This document shows, piece after piece, positions 55,447 to 64,000 of a DNA stretch of 64,000 nucleotides. The translations under genes and the position numbers were made by a program. How positions within the stretch are numbered: position 1 is the stretch's first letter; the number at the start of each line of letters is the position of its first letter. The DNA is from Hemerocallis citrina (lineage: Eukaryota; Streptophyta; Magnoliopsida; Asparagales; Asphodelaceae): assembly GCA_017893485.1 (NCBI GenBank), contig CM030361.1:143096941-143160940 (forward strand), given 5' to 3'. The notes under the pieces were generated by a model. That model saw only the letters and a list, made by a program, of their open reading frames with translations. It ran no database searches and was not told the DNA's origin.

Positions 55447-55597
55447 GGTTCGCACAAGATCAAAAATAATCAGCATCCAGATCAAAGTTGATTATAATTT
55501 ACTCATGTATGAATAGTCTGTGTACTGTTGAACCAATCCCAGATCAAGCCAAGCTTGTCTAATATATGAGTCGAACTAATACATTAGCCAAACCTGG

Positions 55598-55609
55598 GCT
55601 CTGATACCA
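55598..55609 (-). other. Chromovirus primer-binding site (initiator Met tRNA)
   Basis: Minus-strand TGGTATCAGAGC, ten bases inside the 5' LTR end. Confidence 0.87.
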
Positions 55610-55619
55610 TTAAAAACCG

Positions 55620-58600
55620 TATCACGCCCTGCTTCCCAAAAAGAAATACGGATACGTGACTAAGTCCAGCGAATGATTTTCATCATCCATAAGCTGTCAG
55701 GATCTTTACAACAAGCACAAGTAGAAACAAGAGATAACAAGGAGAAATCAACCATTTATGCCTATATGAGTCAATATACCAACAGAAATTTACTTGAAAC
55801 AAAATTTAATAATCTCAAATAAACCAGATCTGAACAAGTTAATAATTCTGGGTCACATTTCCCAATACAAAATAATCCAAGTAACCAAGTACAATTATTC
55901 AAAATAAGCAACAAGAAAATAAATAGATATAGCAAAAAATCTAGCCAACTAGAATCGTAGATCACCTACTCTATCGGGCAGCTGGTCACCATAATCTGCA
56001 ATTTAACAAATTGCAGGAACAAGGAAAGAGAAACAAAACGTCCATCAATGCAAGTTACGGGCCGCTTGTAGTGCAGAAAAAAAGAGACAAGAATAGAGTA
56101 ACAGCGGAAGCAAGAATAGTATGGAAGGGATGAATCAACAAAACAGAGAACAAACTCTAGATCAAGAATAGAAATAACTAGCATGGCAAGATGAACAAGT
56201 GCAAGTGGTATGTAACAAGTGTCAAGTAAACAAGTATCATGCAACGAGTAACGAGTAACAAGTGACAAGTGTCAAGAATCAAGTATCATGTACAAGTAAC
56301 AAGTTTCAAGTGTCAAGTGATCATGTTCAAGTCTTGTATCTAATCTTAACTAGGTAGCACTTCATGCGTCCAAGATTTTTACCACTTGGTTTCTACATTC
56401 AAACAATTTCATTTTAGATTTCATAGTGGATCATAGAGGGCAGTGTACTCAGGGACAAGTATCAAGTAATCAAGTATCAAGTATCAAGCCTCAAGTATCA
56501 ATTATCAAGTAATCACGTAGGATCTATAAATCCCCTTCCGAGTACACGTTATTGTATTTTTCACTATGAGATATTTTCCTTTAACCCCGGCTTAGTTTCT
56601 TATTATTATCATTCAAGCAAGCATGGACTGCACAAACAAGTCAAGAAGCATGGAGAGACAACAAGGGACAAGTACAAGTTGAACAAAGGACACAAACGGA
56701 TGAAGAAAGACTCAAAACAGACTAAAACAACGAAAATTCTTGTTCAGTACAGCAAGACAGTACTGCACCAAATCTGGGATTCCCATTGCCAAAAACATGC
56801 AAATCTCGTTCCGTCAGAAGATCTAGAAAATAGGCTCCCGACCGAATCCAGCAAATATATATAAGTCATATAGTATTTCACAAAAACAGGACTCAAAATA
56901 GATTTGTATCCAAAAAACATGTTCAACCAGAAATCAGAAACTTGTATTCTTAAACAGGAAAAAGGCATAAAAACTTACTGATTAAATCCAAGAAAAAATC
57001 TGGGGTATTTCCTAGTATGTTTAGTAATAGAAAATAAAATTTCATAATTTTCCAACATAGATAGAGTAGTCAAGTAAAATCAGAAAGCAGCAAGATACAG
57101 TAGTTTTGTAAATCTTGAAACATTAACACAGCAGTACTAAAATAGTAATATCTCACAAAATATAAATCTAAATCCAGATTCGTCTAAAGGATGATAAAGT
57201 AGATACATAAGGCTACAACTCATATTCACAAAGTTTTTATAGACAGCAAATAGAATCAGGTCGAAATTATGTTTTTTTACTGAACAGTATGAAAATTCTA
57301 CAAGTAAATTAGTTGTTTGCCAGTATAGAATAGTTTATAAAAGTCATCAATTAAATTCACAAAAGTTTGGGGTTAATCCCAATCAAGTCTAGTTGTACTC
57401 AGCAAAATATTGGATCAAAATATTATCTTTAACATCAGTAGAAAAATAGATAGTCATACAGAATTCTTATAAAACAGAATCTGGAATTTTCTGCACATCT
57501 GTAGTAAAATAGTCATAACTCGCAACTCACAAATCAAAACTGAGATCTATCAGAAAATCTGGAAAGTAGATATAATTCTCTATAATTCATATTCACAAAT
57601 AATTTTCATATACTGACCTTAATAGGGTCCAAAATACCGAACAAAAACAGGGTAACAGAAAAGACAGAAATATTCTTCATGCATAAAATCAACATAGATC
57701 ATACTAAACTCATCCAAGTCATAACTAACGTGAAATATGGTATACTTGATGTCCAAGCAATATGTTATAGGGCTTTTAGCAGATCTACAACAGAATATAC
57801 TACTAGTACATGTTAAGCATGCAAGATTCACACATCATATTATGGTTCACTACCAACATACATATATGAAATAGGGATTAAATAGATCTATGTTAAATTT
57901 TATGTCGTTTGTGTAACGAGACGACTACGGGTGGATCAACAACTAGAGGCAAGATCAAACAAGGGATTCATGGGGATAGATCTTGAAGCAACTACACTAC
58001 AGGCGGTATTTAGTATTTGTATATGCAAACAGAAATTATACAAGTCACTTTTCTGAGAGACGACGACGGGAATGGCACAAAAGCAAGAATAACGTGAACG
58101 GATTCCCGAATAATGAACTCAGTGAACGAACGAACCCACGATCACAGCTCACAAACCAACACACACACACAAGAGAGAGAGAGAGTGGGGGAAATGACAT
58201 GGGAGAACGGCGACGACAGTGGGACAACAGCGGCGCTGTCGCTGCTGTAGTCTCGGCTAAAGGCGCGATAGGAGGGCGGCGCGACACTGGGCATGCCGGA
58301 GAGGGAGAGGGGATGTGTATCGGTTTGGTGCTGCTTTCCGCAGTGCGACGAGAGGAGCACAGGGCGCCTGGTGGCCGGGTGTCAGTAGTGCAAGGGGGAG
58401 CAGGGTGGCGTGCGGAGGTCACTGCCGAGGAGTTACCGCTGCTTTGAGAGGAGGCAGCGCAGGAGAGGGGGTGCATTGGCTGATGCTGGCGGGGATGCAA
58501 CGGAAGCGGGAGGAGCAAGGCTGGAGACGAGAGAGTGAGATGTAGGGGATGAGAGGGTTGCGGTTGAGGGATATATATAGGTTGGGTAGAATTAGGGTTA

Positions 58601-59004
58601 GGGTTTGCTGATGGGTTGGGTTTGGGGTGATAACGGGTTGCGGGCAGGAGTAGTTGATTATAAAGGGTTATAGGGTTATAAGGTATTAAAGATCCAGTAG
58701 AATTTAGAATAGGATTTAATCGGGTTTAATAATAAAAACCAATAAGGAGATGGGAACAAAATAACTAAAATAGGGTATGAACAGTTTAAACAATGAGGAT
58801 AAAAAATACAAGCTCAATCAAACAGAGGTGAAACAATAAGCTTACAAATTGAATCAAGAAGAGCAAATAAAAGGACGACGAAATCAAATAGATGGATATA
58901 TAGAAAAGAATATCCAAAACAAGGTTCAAAAGAGATAAAATGAGAATAAATACACACAAAAAAATACTCCCAAAAATACATAAAATGAAAAAATAGGGGT
59001 TACA
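55620..59004 (-). repeat. 5' LTR of the chromovirus (3,385 bp)
   Basis: Homologous to 47,266-50,671 along its full length. TATA box on the minus strand at 58,570-58,579 (CTATATATATCC). Inner tip decayed to TATCACGCCCTGC. Confidence 0.92.
58570..58579 (-). promoter_or_regulatory. TATA box of the chromovirus 5' LTR
   Basis: CCTATATATATCCCTC on the minus strand, conserved at 50,233-50,242 in the other LTR; GC-rich transcribed leader downstream. Confidence 0.6.
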
Positions 59005-59284
59005 ATTTCTCAAAATAAACCTATTGTATTAATTAATTAGACAGGGTAATGCAATTTTAAACTGCATTCTGAAATTCAGACGTCACTGTACAAAAATATA
59101 GATATCTTGCAATCTATAGGTCAGATTGCAAAATCGTCAGATGATCTGGATTCCACACACAGAGGGCTATATTTCTTATCTAATGAGTTCTAATTGATAT
59201 TATCTGTAGATATGTCAAATATCGTGTTCTTTACATAAATATTGTTCTAACAGCAACCTAGAGTCATCTTTTCATATTTATAAC

Positions 59285-62200
59285 TGTAACACCCCGAATT
59301 CCAAATAAGCCTGAATTCAAAGTTGTACAGGATCTTTACACTTCACTTCGTACAATTTTACAAGGAATTAAAAACTTTATGTACAACGATGATTACATCA
59401 ACACAGCAGAAATATAAATTACAACATGATACATGAATTAAACAACAACTTGAACATTTCTTTAAGCCGCATTCATTCTTTAGTCTTGTCAATCACTTTA
59501 TCCTGCATAAAAACTGTGGGCACGTCAGTTGCATACAACTGACGCTAGGATATAATACATCAATTTCTCTTACTTGGAAAGCACACACTTGTCAAAAACA
59601 AAGCTAAGGGGGACTATCTTATTGATGTCGTGTGTGAAAGTGCACTTAGTCCTTAATGCAGTTATTTATATTTAATGATACTAATGCGTACTTGTTTGGA
59701 TTCTATGCATCTCATACTACATAGGTCCGAGGGCAAGCCCTTTATCGTTCTTCATCTTGTAGGGTTGATTCCCTCGCTATGAGTTAGACTACTACGGTAA
59801 CTACGGTAAGTATCCTAGATATTCTATGAGTTACGAGCCCATGTCCAGACAGCCTAGAGGAAATCCCACGTCATGACATGACGCATCATGTAGACATTCT
59901 ATGGACAATTGCCTCCGTTATGGGACGATGGCACTACGTAGTCACCAAATACCCCACAAGCGTCGCCACGGTCCCGATAATTCTGTAGATGTATTCACAT
60001 CATGACATGACGCATCATGTAGACAGCCTGTGAACACTCTCACACCGTAGATCTGAGGCCCTTATACTTGTGTTTTTCTCTTACTTTCATCACATCTTCA
60101 CTATGTGTCTAATCCTTAGATAATTGAATCACGAATAAAATTAATATCCTAAAGTTAAAGTTACTTCTACATCAGTCTTAAATATTAACTGTTAATCACG
60201 ACCCAATCTTGGTCTTTATTTATCACATTTCTCTTTCAAAATTTCATTCATGCCGATGTAAGGACTTAGCTAAACTCTAGTGTCAACTCGTTTCTTGTTC
60301 ATGAAAATGAGAGTTCATATTCACAAATTCCATATTTCATCATGTTTCTTTTACTTCATTTTCCATGCACATTTGCATAGTTTTAAACAACGATCTCATC
60401 TTTAATCTTACTCAATTTTTTCATGTCAAGAATCTCATTTTAGATCTTAACACCAAAAACTCTTTCAAAAAGGAATATTCGTTTTTTTTTAATTAATCAA
60501 AATTATATTCTAAAAAACTTTATTAATTTCTTCTTCAAAATTACTTCTAATTCCCATTATACTAAGTCAAATATTGTAGAAATAATTCTCATGAAGTCTA
60601 GGTATTTTTGGAAGAATTTTAATATTTTTTTCTGATTTTTATATTTCTTAAAATACTCGAAAAAATAAATAAGTTAAAAAAAATCGAAATTTACAAATAA
60701 AAGGCCAAAGGTCGGATTCGAACCCAAGTCAAACCCCCTGCTCATGAACAGTAACTGACCCAAATCGCACCCGTCGACCAGTAAAGCTAGAGTGACTAAC
60801 CGATATAGAATAGGCTTGGGGTATATTTAAAGTATGGTTTCCGATTTTGAATTAAAATCGAATTTTAGAAAAAATAGAGTCTCTCGAGAGACTCAAACCC
60901 AAGACCCAATGCTCTGCTCAGCTACAGTAACACACCCAAAACGCACGTGAAGACCAGTTTGTCTTTGAGTGACTAACCGATATGAAATCTAGTTAAATAC
61001 TTTTGTATAAACTGCACTGAATCTAGTTCTTCTTTTAGCAAACTCAATTTTTCTCAATTAATTTGTACTTATAAAAATCTAGATCTTTTCCAGAATATTA
61101 TTTCTTTGAAAAACCAGTAACTTATATTTTCTTGGTTTGTCAAAAACTCATTTTTAAACACATAGTAGACTATTTCTCTTTAGTTCTTTGAAAACGTGGA
61201 TCATGAATACATTTTTGACATAGAAAAATTTCTTTTTAGATGAATCTCAACATATTCCCCTTTTATTCACAATGTGTTCATACAATTTCTCTTTTAACAT
61301 AATCAAAGCTCTCAACTTAGTCTTATGTTTACAAACTAATCATTTTCTTATGTTTCAAAGAGACAACATAAATGATAATCTAGTGAATATAATATTACTC
61401 GTAATGCAATTAGAACTCAATTTTACAACAAATCAATTTATTTCATAATCCATGGATACTAGTTTGCATTCTATAATTCATTCACAAGTACAATTTTTCA
61501 CATATTGCATTCTACAACTCATTCATAAGCACAATTTTCATATAAACATGATTCATCAACTCATATGTATTCTAGCATGCAAATATATATTAACAAACAT
61601 CGTAACAAATCTTAATTAACACAATCCAATTCATTATACTAACTTTTCATGTAGGTAAAACTAGAGTTTCTTTTCTTTCTTACTAGTTTCTTCAAGCAAA
61701 TAGACGGCATTTTTTCCTACTTGTTTCTAACATATTCATAATTTAAAAATCCTAGCATGGCATCTATGTTAGAAGTTTGAGAAATCGCCCACCTTATTGA
61801 AGAACAAAAGCAAACTCCTAAGAACTCCTTGAAAACACGATCGGCTTCCTTCTCCTCCTAGTTGTGCCACACAAACTCGTTCCTTCTCCTCCTTGCTAGT
61901 GTGAACCTGAGCCTCCCCCTCTTGAAGCTTTGGCCGACCTCCAATGTTGCAAGAGCACACAAACACACACACTCAATCATTTCTCACACAACTCTTTCGT
62001 TTCCTCACACTTGTGTCTTTTCTTTTCTCTTCTCTTTGAAATATTTTTAATGCAAGTAATGAAGAAGACAAGGAGGGTATTTATACACAACTCAAGCTCA
62101 AATAGAGGGTTGAGATGAGTTTAGATGAAATGCTAGGATGCATTTGGGAGTTAGAAGAACTACCCACCATCACATAACCACCTCACCACTCTCTCCATCA

Positions 62201-62609
62201 CTCCCACTCCAAGACCAAAGCCGGCCACCCCCTTCTCATCACTTCCACGTGATTATGCAATGCATGTGTCACACTATGCATACTACAAATTAGTTTGTAC
62301 ATTAAATTGTTAATTTATTTATTACTTGATCAAGTCTACATTACAAGTATTAATTATTATTAAAATTGACTAGTAGGCCAATTAGGTGGGCTAAAATCCA
62401 TGGGCTCTTTTAATTAAATTAATTAATTCATTTAAGTGTGCTAGAATTAGACTATTAGGCCTCAACATTAATAATAGGCTTTAATTTAAAAAGAGAAGAA
62501 ATGTTTATTCATGATATAAGAATACTTTTTAAAGCTAAAGATACACATTAAATTGCACGTGCAAGACACGTGAATAAAAATTTATGTTTGAAAAATTCAG
62601 GAAGTTACA
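59285..62609 (-). mobile_element. 3.3-kb solo LTR (Tekay-like), imperfect TSD ATAAC/ATAAA
   Basis: Starts TGTAACACCCCGAATTCC and ends CAGGAAGTTACA. Flanks are ATAAC (59,280-59,284) and ATAAA (62,610-62,614), one mismatch. No PBS or coding sequence inside. It matches 15,683-16,261 in its first ~600 bp. Internal features: a repeated CATGACATGACGCATCATGTAG block (59,870 and 60,000) and two AACCCAAG...CAGTAAC...GACTAACCGATAT segments about 170 bp apart (60,720 and 60,890). Confidence 0.75.
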
Positions 62610-64000
62610 ATAAAAGGTCCGAAAAATTATCAAATAATCTTACAAAAATAATAGGGTGATTCCCAGTCATTTCTAGTAGCAAAATACAAAATTTCAAGTT
62701 CTAATTATGTTGGTAGCATTCTATTTTTATAGAATATCAAGTTGATGTATCTCTGGACAGAAATCTGGAAATTAAAAACACAGCAGTACTAAAAATATAA
62801 TAGCTTTGAATTCGTAAATCGAAATCTAATTCTATAAAAAGTTCTAGAAATAGATTCAAAAAGCTACATATGATGTTTACAAAGTTTTATCAAATTACGA
62901 CAACAACTAGGTTGAAAACTCAAATCAGCACAGTGCAAACAGCAGGCCAGCAAGTAGGTTATTATTAAAAGACAACAAAATAACCAAAGAAGGATATGAT
63001 TTTGAAGCAAAAATTGCAGAAACTCATAGTCAATCTCTAGGGTGGAATTATACTATTGATGAGACAAATTATTATTAACATAGCATGATCATCGCATTCA
63101 AACGAAAAGCATTCAATCATCATTGTCTATATACATGTTTATAATCTAAGTATTCATGTCGTGTATGACTATATACAGGCTTGGGTTCGAATCAAGGGAA
63201 AGGCACGAAAAGATGAATACTACTTGGTTTCGCTGATGAATCCGTAACAGTCTCTTTGAAAGGTTCAAATAGAAGAAATATGATAATTTAAAGAGGAGCT
63301 ACTTGAGGAGATCAAAGAAAATTCTTGAACAAGAAAAATAAAACTAGCTCAAGTGAAACTTGCCTTAAAGATGACGACTCTGAACACGAAGGAATAACAG
63401 GACAAGGATTTCGACGGCAACAATACACGTGCAAACTACAGCCAATACACGTGCAAGAGACAGCAGTAGCAACACATGCAAAGCACGTAATAAGCCACAC
63501 AGCAAGGGGCACAACAATGGCAATGGCAGCAACAGGGACTTCGGTGCTGGCTTCGACGGTGTGCTGGCGACAGAGGGACAACGGGGGGTTGCTGTGGAGG
63601 TGTTCTACTAGCTTGCGGTGGTTGACAATGGCAGCAGGAGTGGGGCGGCTGGCAGCAATGGCAGGAGGAGCAGCGAATGGTGCAGGGCGGTGCAGTCGGT
63701 GTGGCGAGGGCAGGGGATCGAGCGCAGTTGACGGGGTCTCGAACTAGTGAGTGAAGGGTGGTGGAGCAGTCGGTCGTGGGTGCACAGCGACGAGCACAGG
63801 GAGGCAGCAGCGACGAGCTCGACAGGGTAGATGAGGGGCTTGGTGATGGCACTGTGGTGCTCGACGTGAGCGGGCATTGATGAGGAGGAGAAGTGGCGAA
63901 GTGCAACGGGATTGTTGGTGGCGGTGATGGTGGTTGCAGAATGCAGTGGACGGCGATGAGGTTGTTGGTGAGGATGAAGACGATGATGGTGGAGGAGTAA
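62610..64000 (-). repeat. Continuation of the outer Tekay-like LTR
   Basis: No gene supported. AT-rich, then GC-rich from about 63,410 with many GGCAGCAATGGCAGGAGG-like runs that generate low-complexity open frames on both strands. Confidence 0.6.

Larger units (their letters stand above)
47266..59004 (-). mobile_element. Tekay/Del-type chromovirus, 11,739 bp, TSD ATTTC
   Basis: Left (3') LTR 47,266-50,671 (3,406 bp) and right (5') LTR 55,620-59,004 (3,385 bp), both TGTCACGCCC-like ... GGGGTTACA in plus orientation. ATTTC flanks both sides (47,261-47,265; 59,005-59,009). Reading on the minus strand: PBS at 55,609-55,598, gag, protease, RT, RNase H, integrase, chromodomain, then GGACGAAATTCTTCTTG and AGGTGGGTAGGATT before the 3' LTR. 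A hand-compared 190-bp piece of the two LTRs (48,840 and 57,190 on) shows about 5% difference, so it is clearly older than element B. Every large coding segment is broken. Confidence 0.93.
46335..64000 (-). mobile_element. Tekay-like LTR running past the window, host to nested insertions
   Basis: Begins TGTCACACCCCGCTTCCC at 46,335, very like the tip of the chromovirus LTR at 47,266. After removal of 47,266-59,009 and 59,285-62,614 its sequence continues through 46,335-47,265, 59,010-59,284 and 62,615-64,000. Repeated phrases (TCTGGAAA, CAGCAGTACTAAAA, GGGTGATTCCCAGTC cf. GGGTTAATCCCAATC) match the order in the chromovirus LTR. Near 63,430-64,000 it becomes GC-rich with ACACGTGCA motifs, as the chromovirus LTRs do near 49,800-50,220. 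The right end is outside the window, so solo LTR and full element cannot be told apart. Confidence 0.68.

Overview
This is plant nuclear DNA: an intergenic block built almost entirely of nested LTR retrotransposons and their remnants. The grounds are Ty3/gypsy Tat-lineage elements with two RNase H domains, a Tekay/Del-type chromovirus, a Ty1/copia gag fragment, TRIM-like miniature elements primed by initiator Met-tRNA, solo LTRs of 3-5 kb, and long AT, TTG and TTA microsatellites. I see no convincing single-copy host gene, no rRNA or tRNA gene and no CRISPR. The species cannot be named from this window; an angiosperm is a safe inference.

Layout. (1) 1-9,718: decayed Tat-type element 'A' on the minus strand, cut by the left window edge, with its 5' LTR at 9,193-9,718. 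(2) 9,719-15,682: three further broken Tat-like pieces, including a 470-bp head-to-head palindrome of LTR starts. (3) 15,683-25,327: LTR debris of Tekay-like families, a tandem TRIM (LTR-int-LTR-int-LTR), and a second TRIM split by a 5.3-kb solo LTR with TSD CTAAT. (4) 25,635-40,756: complete, young Tat-type element 'B' (15,122 bp; two 597-bp LTRs with 4 differences; TSD GGTAG). (5) 40,757-46,334: a third TRIM, a copia remnant and unassigned DNA. (6) 46,335-64,000: a Tekay-like LTR running past the window end, interrupted by a full 11.7-kb chromovirus (TSD ATTTC) and by a 3.3-kb solo LTR.

The most interesting object is element B. Its sense strand has one gag-pol frame of 1,913 codons broken only by one TAG in integrase. 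Its other strand carries a multi-exon antisense gene (33.3-37.4 kb) with its own TATA box, two good introns, a plant-mobile-domain (Transposase_28-like) first exon, coiled-coil/acidic later exons and its own AATAAA. gag-pol also has an AATAAA just past its stop, so the two units converge, and a 110-bp tandem array lies between their 3' ends. The much older element A keeps the same plan: pol, AATAAA, an array of ~113-bp units sharing the same core, then the antisense exons. A 16-bp motif (AAGTGTTGGACTCCGA and variants) recurs in each array unit and just upstream of antisense exons 4 and 5. This looks like a repeat-generating boundary inside a two-gene, convergent retroelement.
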